Notes: a model not told the origin generated them from the sequence alone. Counted from the first letter of the stretch, positions 36,836 to 51,200 are shown. The stretch: 64,000 bases of DNA from Sclerodactyla briareus (GCA_026419785.1 JAODTK010001666.1:124001-188000), one strand, 5' to 3'. Translations and numbers: made by a program.

Positions 36836-36975
36836 GGACTCGGACAAAAGTACTTGACTCGACAAAAGGACTCGGATTGACTCGGACTCGGATGTTTAGG
36901 ACTTCGGTCTTGGACTCGGACTCGGCTGCTGAGGACTTGGTTTTGGACTGGGATTGGCTGGACTTCGATCCACAC
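36836..36975 (+). repeat. GGACTC hexamer tract
   Basis: About a dozen actcgg/ggactc words with irregular spacing, ending ggctgctgaggacttgg as in the tract at 36233-36325. Confidence 0.7.
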
Positions 36976-39900
36976 TGAGTCTACCAAAAGGGAGTACTAG
37001 TTCATGGAAATGGTTATGAATTGTTCAAAGTTGAGCAATTAGAACCACTGCCCCATTAAGCAAGGATTTTGGACACCATTTCTAGTTGAGTGCTTCAACA
37101 ACTTGACCTAGCCCTTTGAGATTCAATTCTCACTGCCTGAATATGATATTCCTCTACCTGATGATTGAAGATTGTCTTCTGGTAGGGAACCATAACCGAC
37201 GTCAGACGTCTGAGAACGCGACTTACCCGGAGGTAGTAGGGTAACAACTCCATCCGCATGTATCCAGGGGGGGGGGGAACTCAGTGCAAACCCCCTCATT
37301 TCCTCTATCCCTGACATATTCTTACCAAAATGAACACCTAATATGGACAATTTCCTCCCCTGATACCAACGATAGCATCCGCGACATCTCCGGGGAAGAA
37401 CCCTAAAACACCCACTGCTGCCGTAGCGTTGGGCCCTCAGGCACTCACTCAGCTAGTGTCCCCCCTCCTCTCCCACAAAATCCTGGTCGGCACCCGACTT
37501 GAAAAATTCTTACAACACAGGACAGGAATGATTCTCTATGCCATATACCCTTCTACAGGAGTCATCTCATCCTGAGAGGTACCACAAGTGAATAAACTAG
37601 TGAGTTCTCGAGCCTCTAGGTCTTGCCGGTTGGTTCCAGTGCTCCAGTATGCTCCAATATCTGATCTCTGGATTCCAGCAAACAGTCAACTGTCTGTTAG
37701 GCAGTAAAAACAGTATTTTAAAAGAAATTCAGAGTTGCCCATAGTTTTGCCACTTCTGATACTTTCATATGATGGCAATATGTAAGTTCCAATGCCTGTT
37801 GGATGAGCTCAACCACGTTTGTTGTGACATTTAGCATAGATCAAGTTAATGCAATGAGACACATTGCATGACCTCCCCCATTCGACCCAGCCGAACATTG
37901 TCAGGACTAAAGGTAGACCCAGATCCACCAATTTTTCATATGAAATCAAGGCACACTTGAAATTCGCCTAAATTAATGCAATTTAGACACTTTAAATAGC
38001 ATATTTTACGCAAAGCATTCTAATCATTTCCATTTTGTAGCTCTGTGCCCACAACATCAATATAACTCCTATGCTTGCAACTCACACAATCACATACATA
38101 GATAAAATACCCCACTCAATTAGTGCCTCTTGTGGGCCAGCAATGGTCAGTCGTATCCACACACCGTTGATATCACATACAAAACATCCTAAAAGTCCTG
38201 TCTTTGGTTGTCAGAGATATCCTACTAACGGGGGCTGTGTTGCACAGACACAACGCTCGCTTAGTCTATTTTCCAAACTCTGTTCGGACGAGGCATTGGT
38301 GACAATAACTCCAGAGGCAGAAGGATCTCCTCGCATCACTGAAAATGTGAAACTATTCAGTTGTGTTAATCTCCAAGCATCTTGCAAGAGATTTAACACA
38401 ATTTTGTCTGCAAACGTTCTGAGGGTTTAGAAATCCTGCCAATGAGAAAGCGGGACACACACACACATACACGAAGTGAGAATTGTCTTCCTGAACTTTG
38501 TTCATGCGACCCACACAAATATATGGACATCAAGATGCACACGCACAACACACACTAATGGATGCCTTTTTCGAGTGCACATCACTGCTGAACCACCTAA
38601 CAGCAGCACCCATCAGTGGGGGGGGGGTAACCCCTCCTGGATCTTCTTAACTCGCCACAATGTTAATGTAGCAACTGTTGCTACAGCACCCATCACAGTA
38701 AATACAGTGAAATACTATCTCATCCGGCCGTGACCGATGACCGATGCAGATTAACACATAGGCTGAGATGAAGAGATCCATTAAGGGTTTGTGTTTGGTG
38801 TGCAAATTATATTTCTGTCCTCTCTACAGATTTAACTGTAGTAACCAGTTATTATTGACACACTCTACACCTTCCGCGCCTCCTCTTCCTTTTTAACATA
38901 TTTACAACATTGAAACATCACTTAGGTTTTTATAAGATGGCTTCATTTCTCCTAATTCTCCTATTGATAGATTAATACGCCAATGCAGAGTCATTCACAT
39001 CATGATTTACAAAGTGGTTCACCCTTGCATCAACTTTTACTTCAGAACATAATGCAGATAAAATTGTGGCTTAACATCTAGGTTGCAAATGCTAACTTTC
39101 GAGAAGTGACTAGCATTCCAGCCCGTCAAATATACGTCAGGAGGACACATTCTGATAAACAAGTGCCATCACTTGACACCCAGCAGAAAATTCCAGTTGA
39201 ACACAGTTATACCAGCTGAAGGGGTCCACTAGTTTTGAAATTAATGTTCCACAACACTGCTTAACTGGGAACAAGTTGGGACACCACTACTTTAAACTTT
39301 GAACTACTCAACTACTGTGATTACGATACCTACGATGTAGGCAACATTCAAAAGCGGCATTCCGTTATCGGTAACAGATAACGTTAGCTACCGATCATTT
39401 CGAATGATTCAATTTTGGGAAATTTAGGTTCAAAGCCCCAACAGGACTTGAAAATGATTCCCTCCCTGCTGCGGCATGTACAAATATATTCCTGAAGGCT
39501 CAATGGATATAAAACTCCTGTTTCATTTGTAATCAGTTCAATTTGATTTCACATATCAACATGAAACCAGCTGTAGCAGCACTTATCTTCAACAAGATCA
39601 AAGAAAGAACAATCTGATTGAATTACAATAATTACAATGGCCTCCATGACAAATATCAGCTACAGCGGGGGAAGATAAATCTGTAGAACAAAAATATTAA
39701 CTTTAAATTTAACAAAACCGGGTAACTAAAACCTCAAAGTAATTTCCTCAAACAGTTCTTCAAACTCCAACATAAACAAGAACCACAATTGATTGATTTG
39801 AGAACAAAATCAACTTTTTTTTTCCCTTTTTAAGAGCATCCATGTGTTAAGAGCACTGTACCCAATAAATTTCTGCTCCATCTCTCTAAGAAGAGATGCA

Positions 39901-41078
39901 ATATATCTTTATAAATCTGTTTTTATATAGATATATAACACTGATCAGTTACACATAAAATTGTCTATAGGTGAACGAGTAAAGTACAGTCTTTTGTTGG
40001 AGACCAAAGTGGAAAACTTCTGCAGTGATCGTTTAAAACAAATACCCTTGTTCATTTAGAGTGAAGTAATTTTCACGAAATACGTGACTAGCTAGTTATC
40101 CTTCCTTGCTGTTCGTTTTTTAAATTCTCACATACAATTAATTATTACTGTTGTTTGGAACATTGTGAATGTAGCATTTCCCTATTGTCTCTGCATAAAG
40201 CATGGTAAACACACATTTGTAATCCATAGATAATGCGTTCAATGATCACCATGTCCTAACAATAAGTCCCCATCGATATTCTGTAAAATAAGCTCCCTAC
40301 TAAAGAACTTCCCCACGGTAAAAGGAGGGAAAAGGAAAAATATTGCACGTTATCCTTAACATATATTCTCTACAATAATCAAGCCTCTCTTCTTTTTACG
40401 ATTGCCTTCAAGAACGTAACCTCTGTTGACAAAACAAAAATCATAATTAGGTGATAATAGAGGCAAACAAACATAACTCAGTATGTTACACACTATAGGT
40501 GTCCCTGTCATGTCTTATCACCAGATTTCCTCATCTGGCATAACTTTCTCAAATTATATGAGGATGCCAAAAGTTACCTCAATCTTACAACAACAACGCA
40601 AAACAATGTTTTTAATCGAGGCAATTGGAATAAAAAAATAATTTCACTTTCTTTAACTCTGACAAACACAGTCTTCCAATCCGTGAGATTTTTTTCACAC
40701 ACAGTTCAATGGCTTTAACAACTCGTACCGCAAACACAAAAATATCCAGGGCTTGTTGACCATATCGACCAATAAAACTGAGGAATAGCAAAGCAAGTAT
40801 GATGAGGTTCAAACAACAAAACGGTTGCGTTCTCCAGAGTTGTGATTACCGTACTCACAGGTAGAGCAACACGCGATTCATAATTCAAAAGAGAGTTTGC
40901 ATCATTCACATCACTCAAACTTGTATTGCTAGTGTGTCTACTCTACTGTTGATTTAATGACCACAACCTTCAAAGAAACAACCAACAGGAATGAGGTTGA
41001 CCCCTGTGGGAAAATTCCAAAACATTCTTACACATTTAAATTATCCTGATAACACTGAAGTTGACAATGACAATGAAT

Positions 41079-41084
41079 TTTATT
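41079..41084 (-). terminator. Possible gene 2 polyadenylation signal AATAAA
   Basis: AATAAA on the minus strand about 0.95 kb beyond the gene 2 stop. It is plausible for a 3' UTR of that length but unsupported otherwise. Confidence 0.22.
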
Positions 41085-41425
41085 TCGCAACATGATAACG
41101 TTTCAAGTCCTCTCCCGAGGATTGGATACCACACATTTGAAGCCGTTTCTTCAAGACATCATTTGCAGAGCAGCGGAAAGTAACATCAAGGGGCCGGCAG
41201 TTGGAACCACTGATCGGATTGAACGCGAAAGCTTTAAGCATTATCTATGCGTTTGTTGGTGTGGTTGGTACATTGAGCTAGGGGTCATTGTGCCATAGGC
41301 ACCAATGTAATAATAAATCCATCAAAGTTATGTCAAGTATCGTAACACCTAGCATCTAGAGCATTCCATCAAAATACACAGATATCACAAGGATATTTTG
41401 AACCAAGTATAGATTCTGATAACAA

Positions 41426-41548
41426 TTAATCTGCAGCTGGGGTCTGCTTCTCCCCAGGGGCCTCCCTCATTTGGAAGAGATCAATTATCTCGCTCAAAGA
41501 CACAAATCTGATTGGGTCTACACCTGCAATCTTATCATAGGTCTTACG
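41426..41548 (-). CDS. Orphan coding-like tract, 40 codons and stop
   Basis: On the minus strand, between an AG at 41549-41550 and a TAA at 41426, an open frame reads RKTYDKIAGVDPIRFVSLSE then IIDLFQMREAPGEKQTPAAD. The composition (charged and amphipathic, no low complexity) looks protein-like. It lies about 480 bp past the gene 2 stop, so it could be an alternative last exon of gene 2, the end of another gene, or chance. Not recognised. Confidence 0.28.
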   Translation of the reverse strand, partial: RKTYDKIAGVDPIRFVSLSEIIDLFQMREAPGEKQTPAAD

Positions 41549-42025
41549 CTATTCCAATATGTTCATGTTTCTTGTGTGACGCATGATCCACGTGGATGAC
41601 AGAGATGATTGTGTACAGCTATTGAGTGCTAAACATCGCCGTGCTATCCTACATCATGCTTCAACAATATCAGTTTATCGGTTTCTGTCTGCACAATTGT
41701 GTCTAAAAACGCACACAGACCAGACTTTTGAGCGACCTTTTCAGGTAATTTTACATGAAATCAACATGAACAAAGCGATGACAGCTTTCCCGATGTCAGC
41801 CCCTCCAGCCTTCATGAATTGTTTTCAGACTGCCTGGCCATCCCACATCCTCACATGTTGGTCATCCGTTCTGACACCACAAGGTTGTATGTCCGTGCTG
41901 TCTGCAAACCCACACCCGTATGCTGTGGTAGGTCCTCCACAGCTGCCTGGGCGTCTTTTTTTTCTTGATGGTCGGTCCCTCTCTCCGTCTGTAACCACTA
42001 GCTCGGCATTCCTGTAGCGGGGTTC

Positions 42026-42254
42026 TCAGACTGCCTGGGCGTCTCCGTTAGCAGCGAACACATCATCTTCTTCTGCACGGCCATCAGCTGGAGGCCAGGG
42101 CTGGGAGGCCCTGGAAACGAGCGTCTGTTTTATCGGGGTCTCCTTTCCGGACGCCTCTTGTCTGTTCCCCCCGCCGCATCTTCTTGCTCTTGTTTACATG
42201 AAGACAGGAAGGGCGAAGCAGAACCCGGAGGCTATTGCCAGTACGAGATTCAAC
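42026..42254 (-). CDS. SLC43A1/2: Gene 2 exon 11: helix 12, cytoplasmic tail and stop
   Basis: The acceptor is ttttttcttaccag. Removing the extra G in GTTGAATC gives VNLVLAIASGFCFALPVFM, the last helix. After a shift the tail reads NKSKKMRRGEQTRG, VRKGDPDKTDARFQ. A TGA at 42086 ends that frame, but the adjoining frame gives ADGRAEEDDVFAANGDAQAV and a TGA at 42028-42026. That tail resembles the LAT4 C-terminus (EDD, F, NG, Q, final V), so I place the true stop there. If not, the stop is 42084. Confidence 0.78.
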
Positions 42255-45200
42255 CTGGTAAGAAAAAATAATGGGGTTAAAATGAGTCATGATGGAAATG
42301 TTCAAAAGTTATGTACGCCATTCTCAACTCGCAAAACAGTACATGCATTCCAGTGAAGACACTCAAGGTACCAATATTTGTAGTCAGAAGCATCAATTGT
42401 TTGGTCTTGAGGTCCGAGCCACAACTTACTTCAATTGTTTTTTTTTAATTACCCCACCACAAGGATCATCTTGATAACTAGTAGCCCCAACTGGCACTAT
42501 CGGACAAGGTGTTAAAAACTGTTCAAGTAGGATTTTACACATCGGCAGCAAGTAACTTCATCACAATTATAGTCACCTCACACAGTAATTTCCCCACTTC
42601 TCCCTTCTCCCAACATTGACCTAATGGCACTCCATGCAAAAAACGCTCCCATGAGGGTCGATTTGATGCCCCATTCAATTCATTACCCACTGCCTCCCTG
42701 AATAAACAGCATCATTATACACAATAATCCCTGTGACAACCAATGGGAGAAGGTGCAGGGAGGAGGGAGATTCATAGGCAAAACGTTGTATATTGGATAG
42801 TCCAGAATAAGGATGATACAGGGTATTATATAACTTTTGAAAAGGGCATACTACGTACACTGACGAAGAGCAGGAAGGAATCAGGTCACTGCATCTGGGG
42901 TGAATAATTCAATCTTAGGTCTTTGAACATTATTCAGATGCTCAGCTGTTAGAATCACTACACAAAAGACTGCAAAACACCAGCTTGTTCAGTAAATAGT
43001 GTGTATGTAAATAGGCGTGAAATCCCCCCACGTAAAAAAACTCACACTTATTGCATCCACAGGAATCAGATGGGTACATAAATTACAATGACGTGATGGA
43101 GTCCTGCACTATGTACTAGGAAACTACAATTTGTAGCCTGAGGAAACCTCACAGATAGGTTTTTTTCTCCGATGTTCCTTTGATATTGCTTAAGTTATAC
43201 TAGTCCAAAAAATGTATAGGCCGTGCATTTGTGTTATAAGACCTGTTGAGGTAAGGTGACAGAGACTAACCCTGATCTGAAAACATGCCACTTTAGTTTA
43301 ACCACAAACAAGTTAGTGTTTTTAAACTAATCCCACTCTTTCAATGTGATATCATTAGGTCATAGTTCCAATTTGTTAACCAGTAAAAAATTTCCATGCG
43401 ATGATGTGTTCAAGAAGGTGGTCTTGTTGTATATGACCACCCCACTCACCCTCCCATCACCCCTATCCCCACCCCCCCCCCCTCCCCCGCCTCTTCACAT
43501 TCCTATGAACTAACGCATGCCCCACTGACACGGCAGGTTTGGTAAATACAGCTGTTTTCTCAATTTTTACAAAAAGTGCGGCCCTTAATTAGCTCCCCTG
43601 TCGGAAGACCCCACACCGGACACCCCCTCTATCTCCAATGCTGAAGTCTCTCTTTCTCAGTCTGCAATGTACTCTTGTTACCCCTCTCCCCCTCTACCCA
43701 TTAACACGACCCCACGATCCACCTGCAGCAAACGTGTTAATTCACTGGATTTACCACTCGACCATAGCTGTAGGGACAAGAAACACAGTTGCCCGCACAA
43801 TCCACACTTTAACAATCAACTTTAACACCAATGGCGCCAGTCAGGTCTGACAAGTACGCATTTGATAGAGGATCCCAAACGATCGAGGCCAGTCTCCGTT
43901 TTGCTATTCAGCTCTACCTGAAGGTCACTTTCTGACCTGTGAGGCTATTTGTTAGGCTGCAGTGAAACTACCCAGTTTGTCATGATATCAAAACAATGAG
44001 CGATCAATTTCATTTACAATATCAAACTGAGTGGAACTGAGTGGGGAAAGCCAAATTTTATCAAAGATTTCAAATGACAGGAACTAATGGGTTGACAGCT
44101 GAATTGCTTCCTGCAACATTGTTTGAAAGTGATAACAATTTTTTTCTTAAGGTACCTTACAATTGTTTTTCAACATTTAGTAATGCTCTTTACTGTGTGC
44201 AGAATACCAGTATGGTACAAGGCACAAGTGGCACCTAGTCAACAAGCTAGCTTTGGTGCAGTGGTATACGCACGGGGAAGTTGGGGGAGGGTGGGGTCAG
44301 CAATTTTTTTCGTGCTCTCCAGGAACCAAGTGATCAATACATTTTCAACACAAGAACTTGCAGTTCAGTAGAAGTTTCAAGTGTTATTTAGCAAGTATTG
44401 CAGAAGAGCATGTGTCTAGGGGCCCTTGGGTTCCGACCTCAAGCCCCCCCCCATGACAAATATGACAAAGCATGCGCGACAGTGTAAATGAAATGGCATT
44501 AATATTGCGTGAATGGTCTACATCCATATAAATTCATACCAACTCTCCAATATTTTATTTTAAGTCACAGTATAAGTTTCCCTATATCCATCCATGCTTT
44601 CGACATACAACTTTCAAAATTGAATATCAGTGTCGACAAGAGTTACTGGCCGCTTAGTGCGATGACACAAAATAGACTCGATCACATGATGGCGATAGGG
44701 GGTGTAACATCCTGTTTTTATCGTTCAGATCAGGAAGAAGCGAGGGGCCCCTGGTATCGTAAAACAAAAACACGACGAGGAAATCCAGTTGGTCTTCTCC
44801 ACCGATGATCATTTCCTCTTAACCGAAAAAACACCAAAGCACCCCAGGCTTATGTTACCAGAACACGAGAAATGAATCATCATCTATGGGCATCAAAATG
44901 GAGACACGTTGGTCATAGTCAGCCCTGGGAACACCGAGCGGGTCTTATGGACCATATGCATCGAAATATTGTATGTTCCAATTAACTACAAGCCTATGGT
45001 TAACCCACTCCAGGGTTTCATGAGTGTATGTACTCACATAGAATGGGTCATTGCCGAGCACTCTCTCGATCAGGACGAAGATGGGGTACTGCAGGAGAGC
45101 GGCGCAAGCAGCCACCAGAGATTGAAGACCAATCAGACTCCCCACCTGACTGGCTGGATACCTGGGTAGACAGAGGATGATAATGTATTCAGGGGACTGT

Positions 45201-48200
45201 ATCAGAAGTTTGGGTTCCTCTGAGGACCACGCCCGCACTTACGAAACACAATAGAATATCCGACTTAGAGCTAAGTTAAGTGCCAGTCATATACTTTCAA
45301 GACTGTTGGAGTGCACAACAGATCACATGATGTGGGTGTCACTTGGGAAGTGAGGGCCTAGCGGTCACACCCCTTGAGCTCGTAATCTAAATTGTGGTTC
45401 GAGTCCCCGTAGTATACCCTTGAGCGAGGTATTAATCTCAAACTGCTCTTTCCACCCAGGTGTAAATGGGGACCGTGAGGATCCCGATACAACCGGCGCT
45501 GACATAGCGCCACATACTCTCCGTATGTCTGAGGGCGTACCTGTTTTCAAATGAGCAGGGTTAGTGTTGTAAAAGTGCCTTTATCAGCTGATAGCTGGAT
45601 ATGTGCGAAGACTACATCATTATCATTTTAAGTGCCCGCTATATAAGCCTATATCATTATCATTATCTTAAGTGCCCGCTATATCAGCCTACATCATTAT
45701 CATTAAGTGCCTTCAGCCTGTCACCACTGTGCCCAAAACACAGTTCTGTGTAGTCTGACAATGGGTTATGCCCCTAAAGTGCTTCAGTATGGTCCAACCA
45801 TGTGGAAATGTGCCCTACAAGCCACTCTGATCTATTGTCATCCTCAACAATCATTTCGGAGTGTGTGCAGGTACCACACGCTCAAACGATACCATCTGCT
45901 TTAGCATATGTCAAGTCAAGGGCCCAGGACTGTATGGACAGGCCCACAGCAACAACACCAATAACGATACCAATCAACTACCTTAGTAAAGTCTGAAGTT
46001 CAACTTTTTTTTTTTTTGGTCTCAATCAGGTCAGGATCTTGCCCTCCACACAGGTGATTACGGACTTGTAACGATGCCAAGTACAAACAGGGGCCGATCA
46101 CCTGATCAGTGCCTAATGGTGGTACGAAGGTGAACTACATGATACGTAGAGTCCCAAGCGCCGCGTTGACAACCCTCTTATACGCAGTAGAGGACAAGGT
46201 TACCAACGCAGGGGGAGAGGAAACAGAACGATAGGAGTGATTATAGTGTCGAGCGGGAACTGACTGACATGTTAAATAGTCTTACATTTGAGAGCCCAAT
46301 ATCATTGTTCAATTCATGGTCCCTTACAGGAAAAACAATGATATTACCCATAAAAAGAGCTGATAAGAGTAAACAAATGGAGAGGGCATTTTAATGAACC
46401 AACATGAATGTCCAAAGGCTGTGGTTGGTGGTTTTGAACAATGCAACATAGTATTCGGGATTTAACGAGTTCTAATTCATTTTTCTCCTGATCGATATGG
46501 TAAAAGACAGTACTGTGCTATTCATATTTGTCCTTACTTTTTGCTACTGGGGGGGGCCTTTCAACAGACAAATAACCACCACATATCAGCGCATTGCTTT
46601 TGGTATTAGAACTCAGATGAATTCCTACTCTTTGTCTAAGGAAACCAATCTGGTGATCCATAATTGGATAGCTCTCATTAAACCATTTTTTTGTTTGGGC
46701 CTCCAAATAAATATTCACATTTTCGAATACTGAAAAATTAGTCGCTTCCCATTTTCATGAAAATCATTTAATACATGATTTGTCTAAGAGGAGCCTCGTC
46801 TCCTGCAGGTCATAGGCTAAGTCATTATTCAGCAGAATTAGGAGGAACCCCCTTGGTCCACTCCTCTCTTTTTATGATGGTAATTATGCTCCAGGGCCAT
46901 ATCTGCTATTGTCATTCACTATTTATGCCACCAATTATCAACAGAGACTAAATTGTGGGTTTAGGAGCCATTAAGTTGTCAGTTAACCCAGGATAGTGAT
47001 ATGACCCGGGTCACACCCTGATTATCGAAAGAGGTGAGGTTTTGTATTGCTGCCCATACCAGGAAATCCTAACTGACATAGGCCAGGGTACCCTTGGTAT
47101 GTCTTAGCCTGGCTGCAACTCACCTGTACGGGAAGAACCGGGAAAAAAAATCAGTGCAAAGATGCCAAAAAGGACAATGAAGGTTGGCGTTGATCCCAAA
47201 GGCATCACAAATAAAAACTGGAGTTCCGGAGCTTCCTTATCCTGAGGCCCATTGGAGGTTTGCTCCAATCAAGTTGTGCTCTCAGTAACGCTGGTGCTTG
47301 GAATGCGCGGCTTCTTCTCGGGCACGTCTCCGTTCTGCTGGAGGAGGGCGCTGGTCGAGCTGGCGGACCCCTCCCGACGGAGCATGTTACAGGAGCTGGT
47401 CTTCCGGTAGAAGATGCTCTCCTTGCGATGCTTCTTGGTCTTCTCGATGACCTCCCTGATCTTGTAGTCCATGACGAGGCCGATGATCGGACAGGCCGCA
47501 ATCCCCATCAGTTGGCATGTAGCCCAAAGGATGTGATGTACAGGTCGCCTGTGGGAGACAAGCATAATTATTTTAATTGACCATAGGGGTTCCAACTTTC
47601 CCAAACTGGCTCATCCCTGATGCATTCTGACCTACAGTTGTATACCCTAGGGTTCATCGGCTGATTGTTGTGGAATCTGACTATCACTGATACTGAAATG
47701 TCACTCGTAATCAACAAAACTTGATTGGTTTGTGAATCTGTGAAATATGACTACTTACCCCATATTGGACCTTGCACCCCACCACCGCACCATTGAACAT
47801 CTGGTGGCCACTCCGGACCTTCTGTGTTACTGGCCAGATGTTCAATGCACTGGGTGGGTGCATGGTCCAATATGGGGTAAGTTTAATATCTGGAATAGAT
47901 TGTTATGTAAGTGTAATGAATGATCTATACAAAATATAATTAATGGTCAGATCCTATTTATAGCAACCAATGCAAGATTTCGAAAATAAAAAACCCCCAC
48001 CCCCCTCCCCCCTCATAGAATATTTGTTATCCATACCTTGTTCCTCATCGTTGCCAGTAAGGTTATTGAGGACCTGGTTCAGGGAGCCAATGAAGATGTT
48101 CAGACGAGCTGAGCGATTGAAGCACGACGAGACTGAGGAGGTTAGACTGGTGTACAGATGATAACTAACGTTGGAGCCTTCTCCTTGGTTTTTGAACTGG

Positions 48201-51200
48201 AGTTCCAGGTGGGACCCTGTCGAGACGATTGAAATTTGGGGGTAAACTTTGATGCATCGCAAGCTAATCCATAACTGAGAACCAAGGAATAGTGTAAAGA
48301 GTTAATAAATGAATAATTAGAGATCTCTTGCTGACAGTTGAGACCTCCCTAAAATACAGTAGAAACATAAAAGAACAACAGCTCTACTTGTCAAGCCTAA
48401 CAAGAGTTCCCTCATAAAAATAACTGTGATGAAACTCGTCAACTCTCACAACATTCAGCAGGATATGATACTGATATGATAATTCATCCCTTTCAATTGA
48501 AACAAGGATTCCAACTGGAAATTTAGGACTGTTTACTTGGCTGGCTCATGTCTTCTAAGCATACTATTTGGTAATCTACAACACTAAACTGAACAGAGGG
48601 CCGGCTTCAAGATGACCCCATTTTGTTCAGTGAGTGACCATGGACATGTAATTAGGTCAAACACTGGCCCCTTCTAGCCCACCATGACAATATCCTACTA
48701 TGTAAGACATTCAAATAACTATTAGAGCACCCTCAACACTTTGCCTGCCTCATGATGTATCCAGCACGATCCTCCAATTCAGTGAAAAGCACTGACGAAG
48801 AATGCTCAGAATGAATTTAGTCTCAAATCCGCTCTTGATACAAACCAAATTATAGATAGTGACGACTCGGGCAGTACACAAATAAGTACAAGCCACAGAT
48901 TCATGACACCCCTAAAATTTTCCATTTCACTGTATCATAATAGCAGGAGGACCAATTAGAAGGGCGATGGAGGGCCAGTTCGGGTTTTTATTGCCAGAAG
49001 CCCACCTTGTGCAAGAAGGGGCTTGGAGGGTCTATCTGGAGTGAGTTGAATATGTGAAAAGATTGAGCAATTTCCACGGATGATGTATGGGACTGGATTT
49101 CAAGTATATACTCCAGAAGTGGCCAAACTTGAAAAACACTCTACCACTCTGGCCAGTCTACAGAAGATTCCATTTTTTTTTTCATCCGATCAGCGACTTT
49201 GAGAAGTTGATGACTTACTGAGAAGATGTATCTGACTACCCTTCCTCATCATCGTCTGCTTCGCAACTCTGCTTGCTAGTCATGACGCTGAGCTTCCTGC
49301 CGACGTGGCTGACCATCTGGTAGAATTGCTTTCCCGTCACTTTGTGCTGTCGTCCGGAAAATGTTTCCAGTGACCTCTGTGACACAGAAAAGCAATCACC
49401 AACAATAATTATGACAAATCCCACAACTTCCGATGTCCCGAAGGACTTGGGAGGGGGGGGGGGCAGTAGCCAGAATTGGAAGGAACATAATGAAAATTTG
49501 TCCATTTTGCCTATGGTATCCAATCAATAAATTGTGTAGAAATGGACACAAGAATCATGGGCCAAAATCAAGTCACGTCACTCACGTTGAATGCCAATAA
49601 AAGGGATATTTTTATTTATTATTTTTATCCACATGAGCTTTGTTTCATGGGAATTTTGTACATGCACATAATTTCTTGTGGTGGCCCAATTAAATACAGT
49701 TGGTAAAATAGCTCATGAATTAGTCATGTCATTAACATTTTGTATGTAATATCAATGCCCCTTCACTCACTAAAAAACGTTCTCTACATCACACTTTTTT
49801 AGAAGCAAGACCAAAAAAGTCCTCAATCATAATGATCCTTGATTATGTCCAAATGGTTCTTTGAATCCTAGACTTTTGGACAGATAAACTGAGATTCCGG
49901 GGTTCAATCCGTCTGACGCCATGGAGCTGAAAATGCTCACAGATCCATTTCACCTTACATATGGAAATTGCAATTTTAAAGACAATTTCTCGTAATTGTT
50001 AGCACTGCAAGCTGTCCCCATTGACTCCTAGAAGATCAATGGAATGACAGTTTACCATTTTTTGGGGAGAAGGGCACATTTTTTTACATATTCCAACATT
50101 TAGCACCTCTAAGTCAACAACCTAACTGCACTGTTAGTCAAACATAAGTCCAAACTTGTAAGCCAATAAAATCTTGAGGCAGAGTGTCTGCCTATGTTCA
50201 GAGTCTGGCCGCTCTGTGATCAACAAGGGTATGGGACGTGGTCCTACCTAAACAAAGTCCCAAGTCTAAAAGATCTGAGCATGGAGGCAAAGCGAACATT
50301 ATTATGGACCTAGTTAATGTGGGATCAACCACTGCCATTGCGTGTCGCGGAAAATTGGAAACAGCATGGCTGTGAGGGAGGCTAGACCGGCATTTCATCG
50401 GTTAAAATGTGTATGGGGGTGAGGTGGTCACATGGTAACTCAGCAGCACAGGTGCGATTGGACTCGGTGGGAGTATAGGGGTGGCCAGGACCTTAAAGGA
50501 TTCTGCAACCTCGCTGGCCTGGCTAAAGGATTGTGACAAGGCCCCTGGGAGGACACGGGGGGTCACACATAGGTGTCACATCCCACCGGTCACCTTGACA
50601 CACATGGCAATTGGACTAGGAGGGTGGGTATGTGGGAGCCATTAGGCCCCACCACAGAATGGAGCTTGAAGGTGGCGAGCAGTATACGTGAACAGTAAGC
50701 AATATGCTAGCATGACACTGTTATGGTCCCATATTCACCAATATGCAGAGGAAGGCAACGAGCCTGGCCTTTTTCTTGTGTCACTCTATCTAAACGAGCA
50801 AGCCAGAGCCTTAAACTGGGCGGTGAATACAAAAAAAAAAAAGGGGGGTATTTTGTCATTCATGCGCACGTTCAGTATCAAGTATTTAATAAACGATGTA
50901 AACCGCTGCCTACACTACGTTTCTACTTCTTACTAGAGTCACTGTACTAGGCAACATGAGCTCTGCATACTAGTGACAATGACATCGGCTTCAGAAACGT
51001 GGGGTTTAAAAGGGGGTGGGTTATTTCAGAAAGTCACAATGGGAGGGATTATGGCTCCAGTGGTTACTCAAATATGTATTAATTAACAAGGCAGTTATAA
51101 ATCATGCTGGACCCTGGAAGTAGGCAAACAATGCAGTAGTTGTTATGGTTCAAAGCTAATAATCTGCTGCATACCCCCAGTGTTTTCTCGGCTCTTAGAT

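Noticed and set aside
45350..45420. Functional tRNA gene
   Set aside because: Box A and box B are present, but acceptor and anticodon arms do not pair and a typical SINE body follows.
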